Positions 10,805-22,100 of a DNA stretch of 64,000 nucleotides are shown piece by piece. Made by a program: the position numbers and the translations under genes. A model generated the notes under the pieces. That model was given only the letters and a program-made list of their open reading frames with translations, was not told the origin of the DNA and made no database searches. Position 1 is the first letter of the stretch; each line of letters begins with the position of its first letter. The stretch lies in NCBI GenBank assembly GCA_020747065.1, contig JAGMVK010000009.1, positions 2,418,001 to 2,482,000 on the forward strand, in the 5' to 3' direction. The DNA comes from Cadophora sp. MPI-SDFR-AT-0126 (lineage: Eukaryota > Ascomycota > Leotiomycetes > Helotiales > Ploettnerulaceae).

Positions 10805-13123
10805 TCAAGAAGCGTTTAAAGCCTTGAACGAAGCCACAGTCTGAGCAATGCTCACTGCCAAGGAGAAGAACGCCAGGAATATACTGAGAGACCCGAAGAT
10901 GATGACGCCCCAGAATGTATACTAGGAAGGGTTGAAGGTCAGCATAGATATACAACTGTTTGGTGGGTTATGTCATGTAAGGATAGGATAGCAGGAGTTG
11001 GAAGGGAAATAAAGTGGTGTTTGATGCTGATCGTAGCTTGGATTGAACTTACATAGTTCAACGTGTCTCTCTTGTCTTTCCACAATTGCCGAATCCCTCG
11101 TGGTTTCTGAGAGTCCATGTAATGCCGGAGTTGCCGTAGGCGGTTCTCGAAGACTGGGAATTGTGCATATGGTACGAGAGCTTTGTTCCGGGCAGCTTTG
11201 AAGACATCTCGATACCCCTCGTAGCGGTAGTTATCCATATCTTCCCCAAGATGTCGTTTCCGCAGATGTTGGTATGATTTTAACAGATGGTATGGATTCG
11301 AATCGACCATTAAGCTATTGCCATCAACGGATGCATAATCCTCACACCTTTTCTCAAAGCTCGAATTCGTTGCGAACAGAAATGCCCAGGTTCTTCTGAC
11401 TTCTTCATTGAGTTGATAAGGCCCGCCGCTGAAAGGCTGAGACAGACCACAGAATCCGATCCCTACGGACCGAGCCATACTGAAATCCGTCAGCGATGCC
11501 CTCTTCACGGATTGTGCTGTATATTGATAAATTTGTAACCTACGCCCATTCCCATCTACCCACTGGAGAAAATTTACAAGCATATGGTACTTGCCAAACT
11601 ATGGAGAGCGTCTTGTTCCTCAGATCAAGTAATAGATGATTCTCCAGAATCGATGTCCAGATTACATGTAGATCGCCCAGCGATGCTAGAGACCGAACAT
11701 TCAAGTCATCTAATCTGAAGGTAGTTCCAGTGGCAATGTCATTCGCCTCCAGGGTCGGTTTTGGTGCTGCTAGATATAGCAAGCGGATGAGCGAAAACAA
11801 CGGAAGTGCAAGGAGTTCTTCTAAGCTACGACCTACAAAGAGAGGCCGAAGCCACGAATAAATAAGCATTCGACTCCCCTCTCTTGTTGAGTTCAAATAG
11901 CCAAAGTCAGTCCGGTATTGGAATCTGAAAATCCGATTAAACGTCCCCACATGTTCCACAATGCGGGATATATCAAGCATATATGCGGTATGCGAAGAAG
12001 CTTCAGAATCGATAGGTCTTTGCAGCGCCCCGGAGCAATAACACTGTTGCATTATGTCGCCGAGGGTTTCAGCATTCACGCCACTGGCACAAACAGCTGC
12101 CATGAGCTTCCAATCGAAAGAATCGCGCCCCGAGAGCTGTGCGGACATCTCGAATATCTCTTCGATACTTTCAGCATCAGCACCCATCTCACCCCGTAAC
12201 CCTTTGAATAGCACAGGCAAGTCCGCGATCGTTAAGCACGATTCTGTAATCGTTTTGACGAATTTGGACTCTTTCGTGGTAACGAGTCTACGTATCGGAA
12301 AAGTCTCGACTAAATCCCATAAATTTTCAACCTCGGCCTTGAACTGGGATGGTATCTCATACGGTGCTAGTGTCCAAGAGCCAACCTTAAAGTCTTCGTC
12401 TTTGAACAAGTAGTTGCCTACAGCATCCAGTGGGTCCATCATGATATCAGGTGGCCCAATTACCGGAGCTCCGATTTCGAGGTCTGGAGCTGAAGCTTCT
12501 CGGCATCGACTCTCTCTGAGGACCTGTGCGCAAAACTCGACGAGTTGCTGAAGCTTCATGACGGGAATGGTCACTAGCTCCTCGCTTGTTGTTGTGTGTC
12601 CAGTTCGTGTCGTATTAATTTCTGTAGCATTGGCTTGGTTTGCATTGACTAGTACTGGCTTCTGGCTCATACTCATTCGTTCAACACTTGTGGTGTCTTT
12701 TCCCCCGTTGTTGGTTTGGTCTCCATGGACTGGCGCAGGTTCCTCGCCTACTGTTCCGAGTTCAATTTCTGAAGAGCCCTCTTCCTCGTTGCTGATTCCA
12801 CCCGCAATTATGCGTCTTGGAAGCGCTTCTACGCCTACTAGGATATCAAGTCAATATTTCCTGGATCTCGGCATCGGATTTGATTTACGAACCTGTTTTT
12901 CGAGGCAGTGCTTCACCATGCTCGGCAGTACTTGCCGTGACTTTCTCCATGGCGTTATACAATCAGGAAGGCGCTCCAACGCTTTTTTCTTGAGAATATT
13001 AAAAATAGTAATGAGAGACTCCGCCACAGCCTTGCAGGCTTTGATGGATCGATTGTCGGATGTATGGCCGCAGCCTGGTCGAGAAAAAAAGTGTGTGGAT
13101 TTATCGCGAGTCAGAATCGTCAT
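10805..13123 (-). CDS. Large fungal protein of unknown function with C-terminal transmembrane helix
   Basis: Exons (minus) 13123-12889, 12834-11578, 11516-11053 and 10921-10805 give 690 aa. The middle intron boundary (11517-11577) is the least certain. The final exon encodes a membrane helix (TFWGVIIFGSLSIFLAFFSL, then AVSIAQTVASF) just before the stop; the part before it is soluble and helical. The ending, with a PRGIRQLWKDKRDTLNYY block leading into one C-terminal helix, is one I recall from many uncharacterised filamentous-ascomycete proteins, but I know no domain name for it. Residues 1-78 (including ACKAVAESLITIFNILKKKA) form a separate helical N-terminus. It is transcribed away from the HET-domain gene, starting only 356 bases from that gene. 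Function unknown. Confidence 0.8.
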
Positions 13124-13479
13124 TCGTTTTGTACCTTTCAGTGAGCCCGGACCGGGGATGAGGGCCCTTTACGTGAGTTAGCGTTTTTGAGAGGATGGGC
13201 ATGGGCACAGTTCACAACGTGAGAGCTGAACATGCGTTTGCGCTTGCGCCTGATTTCGTCGTCTACAGGGCCAATCACCACATGACGTCTCTGCGCCGCG
13301 CAGCAGGATTGGGCTTCTCAGTCAGACCAACTCCGTCTCCCATCCCCACGCCCTTCATTATCTGCAACATCTTTTTCCCCTCTCTCCACCCCCGTAGACA
13401 TTCAACTTTCTTCGCTTTTTTCCATACCTGGGTTTTTGGTTAGTTGCGCTGATAGCTTTGCCGCTTTGCGCGATCAATA
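13124..13479. promoter_or_regulatory. Short divergent promoter between the membrane-tail gene and the HET gene
   Basis: 356 bases separate the two start codons. The half next to the HET gene is C/T-rich on the plus strand (13325-13410), typical of a fungal core promoter. The arrangement would allow co-regulation of the pair; no specific operator is recognised. Confidence 0.5.
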
Positions 13480-15690
13480 ATGCCTTCGCTTTGTCCCACC
13501 AGTTCCGAACTCCTGGCTCTTGACGACGATGACTTGGTTTTCTTGCACAGAAATGATATTAAAAGACCTTTACCGCGAGAGATAGCCATCAATCTCAAGT
13601 ATTCTGGCTATTTTGAGATCCTGCCCGAGGACAGCCTGGGAACACTGGCGATTTCACGATGGCAACCAGGGACGACATCACTCTGTGGTTCGTGCTCGTT
13701 CTGCCTGCTCTTAAATCAAGGGGTGCACAGATCACTCAACACCCGATTCTGGCCGTGGAAAGAGATTGCAGCACGAAGTCAACATGAGCAACGCATACTT
13801 GTCGAAGTAGCTGTTCATCTCGATTATTTTGCCTATATCAAAGACACTTCGCCATGGGCTGACGGCCAGGAGAGTTTGAAGACTTGGAACGTACATTCCG
13901 TTTTCTTGAGTGGCCACTACAATTTACAATTCCCTCTGGACTGGGTTGCCATCGCGGCATTCTTGGAAAATACATTGGCTCATAAATTGGTGGAGCTTGA
14001 ATTCGAGATCTTCGCGAATCAGGACAATTCAATTGCGCAGTTCTTGAATATCCACAGGAGCCCACTTGATGCATCGCCTCTTTCCGATATAAATATTTCC
14101 AATATCAGGAGATGGATAGATAATTGCGACAGGGGTCATCAATGGTGTTCAGCAACGACGGAACCGCTCGGCTTCCTCCCGACGAGGCTTGTTGAGGTGG
14201 GAAATCCAAACACTGGAATTGAACCGCGTCTCATCTTGACAGATGCACTTTTGGAGGACCAAACTTATGGAGTGGACACTTCAAGGTATATAGCGCTTAG
14301 TTACTGTTGGGGCTCCCTGGAGGAATCGAGTAGACTCTTGAAGACAACACACTCAACAATGCAAGAGAGGTTGAACAGCATAAACTTCAACACGCTGCCA
14401 CTTGCACTAAAAGATGCAGTTACCGTAGCGCGAACGTTAGAGGTCCAGTATCTCTGGATCGATAGCTTGTGCATCATACAAGATGACTTGGAGGATTGGC
14501 AGATCGAGTCCAGCCGAATGGCAGACATATTCAGTAACGCATATGTCACCATAGTTGCAGCTACTGGCGCCTCCTGTCACGACAGCTTTCTCTACCGAGA
14601 GCCCAACCAGCTGACCTGCGATATCCAAGTCCATTCCGAGACATTTGGTCTAGAGGATGGTCAGTTTAGCCTCCGTTCCAGACGTCCCAGAGGAACAGAA
14701 AAGATGTCTGAGATCGTTGACAGTAGATGGATTACCCGGGGGTGGACATTTCAGGAAGAGCGTTTAGCGAGACGTGTTCTCATGTTTGGCAAAAATAAGT
14801 TCTTTCTGGATTGCAGGACTATTGAGAGAGCAGAGGACACGGAAAATTACAGACTTCGTCCAGACTGGGTGGGAAGTGTTTGTGGGATTCCCTTAGAAGA
14901 GAATGGCGCGATTCGAGCGTCGAAATATTCTCAGATGAGATCCTCCAGTGATCACTGGCAGACATTATGCGGCCACTACTCCTACCGAAAACTCACCTTC
15001 CCCGCCGACAAATTGCCCGCCATCTCAGGTATCGCAAGCAAGTTCTCCGAGAAACTTGGAGGAGACTATCTCGCCGGACTTTGGAAGGACTATTTGCTGC
15101 ATGATCTTTTCTGGTACTGCGTGTATCCTGCGACAAGACCAGAAAAATATCGAGCACCATCATGGTCGTGGGCATCCGTCGATTTGAAAATTTCATATCC
15201 TTTCTGGAGAACTTGTGGATCGAATGAATGCGAAATGTACTGTACTATTCTTGATGCTCAAGTTACGACTCATGGACTCGATCCCTTTGGTGCTGTTGAT
15301 GATGGGTTCTTGAAGATCAGAGGCAGACTGCTCCAGATGGAAACTCGCCAGATACCAGAAAGAAAGGCATCTCTACCGCAGTGGAGTCTACACTACCAGG
15401 ACATCGAGATTGCACAAGCCACCCCTGACACAGAGAAGCTTGAAGTTGGTGAGTCGAGGAATTACTGGGCTCTGCTGTTCGCAAAATGCAAGGGTAGTGA
15501 AAAAGGCAAAGCTCGGAAATCACAACCGAGGGGACTCTTGCTTCAGAAGTGCGAAGCGAATCGCGAAGGGCTGGATGTGTTTCAGAGAGTTGGGGTGTTC
15601 TACATCTCCCAGACGTACTCCGAAAATTATGTCTCGGCTGTTGATTTATGGAGGAAGGCAGCGGATGAACACACGATTTTAATCATTTGA
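13480..15690 (+). CDS. HET-domain (heterokaryon incompatibility) protein
   Basis: Single-exon, 736 aa. The HET domain lies roughly at residues 265-420 with its three hallmark blocks: YIALSYCWG, then LPLALKDAVTVARTLEVQYLWIDSLCIIQ (read as two adjoining parts), then DWQIESSRMADIFSNAYVTI. A later block, SRWITRGWTFQEERLARRVL, is the usual second conserved part of this family. HET proteins trigger regulated cell death when genetically different hyphae fuse, often together with a neighbouring gene. The N-terminal 200 residues contain a CxxC pair (LCGSCSFCLLLNQG) and no membrane helix. Most genomes hold dozens of HET genes, so the specific recognition role cannot be read from sequence. Confidence 0.95.
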   Translation: MPSLCPTSSELLALDDDDLVFLHRNDIKRPLPREIAINLKYSGYFEILPEDSLGTLAISRWQPGTTSLCGSCSFCLLLNQGVHRSLNTRFWPWKEIAARSQHEQRILVEVAVHLDYFAYIKDTSPWADGQESLKTWNVHSVFLSGHYNLQFPLDWVAIAAFLENTLAHKLVELEFEIFANQDNSIAQFLNIHRSPLDASPLSDINISNIRRWIDNCDRGHQWCSATTEPLGFLPTRLVEVGNPNTGIEPRLILTDALLEDQTYGVDTSRYIALSYCWGSLEESSRLLKTTHSTMQERLNSINFNTLPLALKDAVTVARTLEVQYLWIDSLCIIQDDLEDWQIESSRMADIFSNAYVTIVAATGASCHDSFLYREPNQLTCDIQVHSETFGLEDGQFSLRSRRPRGTEKMSEIVDSRWITRGWTFQEERLARRVLMFGKNKFFLDCRTIERAEDTENYRLRPDWVGSVCGIPLEENGAIRASKYSQMRSSSDHWQTLCGHYSYRKLTFPADKLPAISGIASKFSEKLGGDYLAGLWKDYLLHDLFWYCVYPATRPEKYRAPSWSWASVDLKISYPFWRTCGSNECEMYCTILDAQVTTHGLDPFGAVDDGFLKIRGRLLQMETRQIPERKASLPQWSLHYQDIEIAQATPDTEKLEVGESRNYWALLFAKCKGSEKGKARKSQPRGLLLQKCEANREGLDVFQRVGVFYISQTYSENYVSAVDLWRKAADEHTILII

Positions 15691-15936
15691 TATCTTCTCA
15701 TAGTAAGTTTCTCCCCCTTGTTCACTAATGAAACATGATGTTGGTTGTAGATTAGACAAATACTAATTATTACATACACAGAGAAAGTAAAATATGTCTA
15801 AATCGGAACGGTTGTATTACGGCAAATCTTCTTTCCCACATACCAGTCTCCCACAAATTCATTTTCAGAAGTACCATTTTGCCCACTCTTGGATCAACGC
15901 CAAATCTGGCGAATCGCACTTTCAAGCCCAAGGCTC

Positions 15937-17298
15937 TTACATTAGGAAGACAAGAGCAAGAACTCCGGAGAGACTGACGGAGCCAGCCTTTAGCGAAGAT
16001 GCAGCACCGGTGTACTGCACACTGGATGTGGTAGCAGATGGAGCGCTAACTGTGGTAGGCGTATAGATGGCAGGCTTGGAGGTAGCTAACGTACTCGCTG
16101 GGTATGTTTGAGCTGGGTGAGTCTCGACTCCCTCTGTCTTGTAAGCAGATGTGGCTGGAGCATGAGTCTCGATGGTGCTTCCAGATTTTCCCTTGCACGC
16201 AGCGAAGTCCGAGGCGCACTTGGACTGGTTGCGATCGCCTCCATCCTCTCCGTTACGGCACTTGTTGAACTTGTCCTGGCAGACATCGGTCGGGGTGGTG
16301 CTTGGAGTAGGAGCAGAGGACTTCGTGGATGTGCTCGACTGGCAAGCAGCGAATTCAGCTGCGCATCTGGATTGGTTGCGATCGCCTCCATCCTCTCCAT
16401 TGCGGCACTTGTTGAACTTGTCTTGACAGACATCAACTGGAGAAGTTGTTGGGTGAGAGGCATAGGTGGTTGGGCATCCTCCCTTACACGTCGTGATGGT
16501 GGAAGTGGTAGTATAAACGGAAGTGTGTGTCTCTGTACCAGAAGTGATGTAGGTTGTTGCTGGACAAACGGTGGTATAGACTGTTGTCTCAACTGCAGGC
16601 TTGTTCAAGCCACTTGTGGTCCCGGCGCACTGCACATAGAGGGAAGCGCAATATGATTGATTGGCATCGGGTTTAGACTGGCAGTCGGAACGGACCTTCT
16701 CACAATCCTTGGTGGCGGGCGTGGATGGAGTTGGGGACGCTGGGGGCTTGTTCAACCCACTGGTGGTGCCAGAGCACTGAACGTACAAGGCGGCGCAATA
16801 GGACTGATTGGCACCAGGCTTCGATTGACAGTCGGATCGAACTTTTTCGCAATCCTTTGTAGCTGGAGTAGAAGAAGTTGGGTACGCAGGAGGCTTGTTC
16901 AATCCGCTGGTCGTCCCGGCGCACTGCACGTAAAGCGAGGCGCAGTGTGATTGGTTGGAATTAGGCTGGGACTGGCAGTCCGATCTGACCTTCTCACAAT
17001 CTGGATGAGGAACATATGTTGGACAGCCTCCCTTGCAGGAAGTGATGGTCGAGGTAGTCGTATAGTCCGAGGTATAAGTCTTGGTGCCAGAAGTGGAGTA
17101 GGAAGTTGCTGGGCAGACTGTTGTATAAACAGTGGTCTCTACCGAGGTGGTGGGATAGACGGCAGGAGTAGAAGAGAGAGTCGAGGTCTCGTAGGCAGGC
17201 GTTGAAGTGGAGATTGTGGTGTTTTGGTAACCATAGCCATACTCGGCTGAAGCAGTTGCAGCAAGAGCTGCCAAGAGGCTGACGGAGCGTGCAACCAT
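15937..17298 (-). CDS. GPI-anchored cell-surface protein made of repeated cysteine modules
   Basis: Single exon, 453 aa. Residues 1-18 form a signal peptide (cleavage likely after ATASA), and the C-terminus (SSLKAGSVSLSGVLALVFLM) is a GPI-attachment signal. Between them are three repeat types. Two copies of a Thr-rich block begin VETTVYTTVCPAT and end CKGGCPT. Three copies of a unit begin DCEKVRSDCQS, contain NQS.CA.LYVQC and end TTSGLNKP. Two copies of a unit begin DVCQDKFNKCRNGEDGGDRN and end in C..(E/D)FAAC. The second and third types share a C-x6-C...NQSxCAxxxxxC frame, so they probably descend from one module. The product should sit in the wall or outer membrane leaflet, heavily O-glycosylated. 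Function unknown; adhesion or wall roles are guesses. Confidence 0.9.
   Translation of the reverse strand: MVARSVSLLAALAATASAEYGYGYQNTTISTSTPAYETSTLSSTPAVYPTTSVETTVYTTVCPATSYSTSGTKTYTSDYTTTSTITSCKGGCPTYVPHPDCEKVRSDCQSQPNSNQSHCASLYVQCAGTTSGLNKPPAYPTSSTPATKDCEKVRSDCQSKPGANQSYCAALYVQCSGTTSGLNKPPASPTPSTPATKDCEKVRSDCQSKPDANQSYCASLYVQCAGTTSGLNKPAVETTVYTTVCPATTYITSGTETHTSVYTTTSTITTCKGGCPTTYASHPTTSPVDVCQDKFNKCRNGEDGGDRNQSRCAAEFAACQSSTSTKSSAPTPSTTPTDVCQDKFNKCRNGEDGGDRNQSKCASDFAACKGKSGSTIETHAPATSAYKTEGVETHPAQTYPASTLATSKPAIYTPTTVSAPSATTSSVQYTGAASSLKAGSVSLSGVLALVFLM
16640..16995 (-). repeat. Three in-frame DNA repeats of about 120 bp in the GPI protein gene
   Basis: Three consecutive units of close to 120 bp code for DCEKVRSDCQS...NQSxCAxLYVQC.GTTSGLNKP plus a Pro/Ser/Thr linker. 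They are about 85-90 percent alike by eye, so recent expansion or gene conversion is likely and copy number may differ between strains. Confidence 0.8.
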
Positions 17299-17402
17299 TT
17301 TGAAAACGAATGTTAATGTGCGTTAACGAGCGCGTGATTCTGAAGTGATCGACTGGATGATGAATGTCGTGTTGAAGAGATGGAGTACGGGGTTGGTCTA
17401 TA

Positions 17403-17408
17403 CTTATA
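17403..17408 (-). promoter_or_regulatory. TATA-like box for the GPI-anchored protein gene
   Basis: TATAAG on the minus strand about 105 bases upstream of the start codon, within a normal distance for a fungal core promoter. Confidence 0.4.
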
Positions 17409-19193
17409 CATAAGTTCGATGAAACAAGGTGTCGTCACAAAACAACACCCCTCGTGTACAGCGTAATACGAGGCAGTATTGTTCCAAAATAAACAAGACC
17501 AATGGCCTAGAAGACTAACGGAAGAAGTTTAAAATGCTAAAGTTGTTCCTGCAAGCAATCCGGTTTTAATACGCCGACACTAAATGGCACGGATGGGGAA
17601 CACGAGGTACAAGCCGGGCATACACAGTATCGCGGCGCTTTGGTGTATAAGCTAAGAGGCACCAACGCTTAAACTTCTGACTTGCTCCACCGTACTACAA
17701 AATGTCGATCTTGGGCTGAAATATAAGTTTTGTCCTTATTGGAGCGCATTTCCTTTCGCCCCTGATCAAGTGGGTATATGACCTCATGGTTTCGGTTGAA
17801 CGAGACCCACGTGCTCAGTTCTTCCAATTCCAATTCTCCTTCGGCTGAAATATCAGGACCCGAAGAATAGCTTTCGGCAATGAGGCTGAGGTTTTTTCTA
17901 AACTTATCAGACAGAGCACATCAGCAAGATCATGTCTGCTTTTCAGCTGCATGCCTTTCTCCTTTGGCATTGACGTTTCACACTTCTGGTGTATCTATGT
18001 TCTAGAGGCTACTACAATCAACGACTTCTACTCTTTGCTGCGAATACGAGAATCATTACAGATGACCATATTTCAGATTTTCGGTTGAAGACTTACTGCT
18101 AATCCCGATCTTTCCACATGGACGAGGTTTGTGAAGTCTTGCCTAGATTCCAGACCCCACACAGCGATTCAGATCACGATCCTTACGCTCAATATACAGC
18201 GTAGGGAAAGAAAACTTTGGCTTTTGTTACCTTTCTTTTTCTTATTTGTCTTGGTGACAATTTATCTCAATCCCAGCTCGCTTTATTGTGAATATTTAAT
18301 GCCAACATCAGGTATTCAACTCTGCTCGGCTCGAACACGCATTCGGCGAGATCAGTACACAGAACAGACAAGATCTGAAAGGATCTCTAGTTTAGAGCAG
18401 CAAGGATATGGATTTACAGGCTGGTGCCATAGTACATGGTGTCCGAGATAATTAATTTTCGACTAAACGTGACGTGGTCCAGTCACTCCGGGCTCGTAAC
18501 AGTCAATGTCGTGGTCCCATGGGAAGAACTTCAACAAAGTAGTTCCACCAACTTATGACAAACTCTAGCATCTCTCCGTCCATTTGCCTCTCTTCAATTA
18601 GTCCCAACATTAACCCTGAAAAATTCTCTTCCAAGAGGCACTATGAAGTAGGTGAATACATTCGCCTAGCCGAGTACGAGCAAGAACCGAGTTGATCTAG
18701 AGTCTTTGTTCAAATGAAGGATAGGCTGGTCGTAGAAAATCATAATATCCTCGTATTCAAAATGAGATCACCTTCAAATTCTTAAAGTCGAAATGGAGTA
18801 TTGGCCTGCCTGCGTCGGCTCAGTTCATTGCATGATCTCGCTTGAAGTTGCACCTGAAATCGGCACCTTGATTACCTTGTTCTATCCTCTGTTTTGAACA
18901 GAATTGGCTGCACGCATCTTCCAATGATGTACTATATATCGAAGATAGAAGTAATTTGGCCGTGGGATATCTCAACGGAGCTCAGCTTTTTTACAAATCG
19001 TGTCACGCATAGAAGGCTTGAGAAATTGATGAGGACGCTCGCCGGACAGGCAATAATTACATTATCTGCGTACCTAATCTATAGCAGTATGGACAGTTTG
19101 GAAAATCTACATGAGAGAAATCAATGCACGCTCGCTATATTACTCGATCTAAAACAACGAAACTTCTCACAGGAACCGCCTTTCGAATCTCAC
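17409..19193. other. 1.8 kb intergenic region
   Basis: Lies between the promoter of the GPI protein gene and the 3' end of the giant glycosyltransferase gene. It is A/T-richer than its neighbours. Two plus-strand open frames (18131-18451 and 18894-19229) have no recognisable motifs and no coding bias. Nothing else is seen. Confidence 0.5.
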
Positions 19194-22100
19194 TCAAACA
19201 ACATCCCCCTCAATCACAATATCGTCTGATTCCACACGACTCGAAGCCATCGAGTTATGCGTATGCCTCCTCTCGTACGGGGATCGTCGATTCTTTTTCC
19301 TCAGTTTACCTTTCGGCTCCACTTGACTTGACAGAGACCAAGAATCTGGGGTCATGCGGGGGCTTTGTACCGGCGGTGTGACCATACTGACCCCGAAGGT
19401 CGATTTCTCCACTGCGAGCCAAGCGCTGGATTGAACGACCGAGGCTGGCTTACTAGTTCTGGCATGATAGGTACGACTGCGATGCTTGCCTATCCAAAGC
19501 ATTTGCTCGTGCTCTCGCAAGTAACGATCCGAGGAGAAATTCTTGAGCACGTTCTCACGACCCAGCATCCCAAGGCGACGACGCTGTGCGGTCTTGTCGT
19601 ACATGCGTTGTGTGATCTGCTTCACCTCTTCTGGACTTGGATTTGGATAAGCTAGGACCTGTGGCGGCGATCCCGGCGCATCTTCGGCGTAGACACTCCA
19701 TCTGCCGAGGAGTCCCAGGATACTAATCTGCGCTCGTGCTAGGGATTCAGAGTCGTTCGGGGGAACGACTTCACTAAATCGATTACCTGTCTCACCATCT
19801 GTTACGACGCAGAAGGAAGCACCGACGTCTGTGCAGACGACTGGAGTACCCGTGAGTGCAGCTTCGCCCATGGCCAATGGCAGACCCTCTGAAAGGGACG
19901 AGTTGAGGAAAAGCCACGCATCTTGAAGAACAAGAGATGGGTTTCCGAGACCCTTGAGAACACAATGGTCTCTAAGACCTTTCGAGGCGATGAGTTCCTG
20001 ACATTCTGTCGAGTAGCTTGCAGCACGTTCCATGTCGCCATAGATGTGAAGGCTGTAGTCAGTGAAGCCCCACTTATTGACAATGTAGTCTGCAGCCAGA
20101 ATAGCGTTCTTGATATCTTTGATATACTGGACATGGGACAACATGACTGCTGTAGGCTTGTCGGTTTTGACCTTCTCGATAGGCTCAAATCTTTCCATGT
20201 TGCAAATTCCATTGACGACAGGGTCGATTTTCCGAGCGAACGTCTTCCTATGTTCCAAGACCCCTTCAGCGGTACCGAGTTCTATTTCCCATCCAGGATT
20301 GAAGTACGCTGCGCAGGGCAGGACAACATCGGCGTGGTGCTCGAGAAGAATACAACCCATCAATCCAAGCGAAATGAGGGAACTGTTCACGAATGGAGTG
20401 TCGAAAGACACAGCAGAAGACATGAAGTTTGTCAGCTCTCTGAAACTGATGCAGTGATCCCAGATGTGAAGTGTGCATTGTCTCTTCACCTTACAAAGGA
20501 TACCATACGTAGCGCCAGTAAAATGATGTGAAGCTTGGAAGACATCTGGAATCTTCTCAGGAACTGGGATGGAGAATATAAAGAGATAGCGATGCCACAA
20601 GTTCAGAGCTTGGTCCATTTGCAGCATTGTTGGCTTCTCGAAGTCCCACCACTTCGAAATAGGGAAGGCGTCGTCCATATCTTCATCTAGCCAGAGCTCA
20701 CGCCACTTATGCTTGACGACATCACTGTCCCAGACATCGTTCCAGTTTCGAGATGACTCAAAGTACGTATTCAGATCGCACAAGGCCGTTGTAGCCTCTT
20801 CGACGTGGGACGGAGTCATGCGAAGCGTCCTCGAGCAGCGAACCAGACTGGTGAGAATCGGCAGGAAGTTTTTCTCGATATCCGCTGCCCTGGTGTCGAA
20901 TGATCTTTGGACTACTGCCGAATCGATGATATTCTCAAGAATGCCATGGGTAGGATTCAGGAAATCCAGGCCCCATTGAGGAATGACAGTCAGTGACTGA
21001 ACGTTCTTCTCGATCTGGAATTTGGGTACTCCATAGTCATTCGCCGACTCAGCGACAACGTGCCCTGTGATGATCGAAATGTCAGCGATTACCATTTTAG
21101 ACTTGGTCTGCGAGCACCTGGGCAGTAGATTCCCCATGCAAAATGAATGGAGCGGCAATGGGTAACTCACACCTGATAGTTTTCAAGTCGTTGACCATGT
21201 CTCGACGGCAGGCGGATACGCCACCAGGTTCATTTGGCCACGTCGAGGTGTCCATTGCAAGAATATGGAGTTCGTCGTCGCTGTCTCGTAATTGGGTGGA
21301 CAGAGTCCTCGTATTGATTCTGGAGTCACCGCCTTGCCCGAAGCTGTAGAAGTCACTAATCTTGAACGCAATATGTACCCACGAGCTAATCTCTGGATCG
21401 ACATCAACTCGGGCCATAATAGTGTCAGCTTGAGCATCGAGGTATTCTTTTGCCGCGTTGAGGCGCCCACGATCGCGATTTCTCCAGTATGAATTGAGAA
21501 TACGATCCGATCGTAGGAGACCTTCGTCAAGCCATCTTGCAGTGACGGCATCGAGTTCCTTGCCGCCCTTCCACGATTTCCAAAGTTGAGTTCGTGCCTG
21601 TGATGTGGAGATCGGGTACATTTTGACGTTGAGGCCGAGCACGCGTGAGGCGAAGCTCGATTTTCCAGAAGAGTAAGAAAGTAAAGGGTTGTCGTTCAGA
21701 AAGCCGCATTTCACTGGTTTCTTGAGGACTTGAAACCAGTCATCTCGTATCATTTCAGGAGTCGCAACTAGCTCGCCGTTGAGCGTGGTGGAAATCTCGG
21801 GATGTGATTTATGCTCATAGGTCCATGACGCATGATGAACATCAGAACCTTGAACAAATGTGGCTTCTGTGACCTTGGCGAATGGTATCCATTCATCGAG
21901 CCTTCTCGGATCCTTTCGACCTGGCATACTCCAGGAGACTCTGATGGTGATGTGCGGGAAAATGTATTCTCCTCGGAGTAGCTCGTCTTCGAACTTGGCA
22001 CTAGTTCGATACCAATACGTGAACTTCACTGGATTGACCCCTCTGATGGAGGAGCCAGTTGAAATGTATCCTCTATTGTCGTATTGAACGATTTCTCCGG

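Noticed and set aside
18131..18451. Plus-strand open frame with one hydrophobic stretch
   Set aside because: A single Leu/Phe-rich run in A/T-rich intergenic DNA; no start context or conserved feature.
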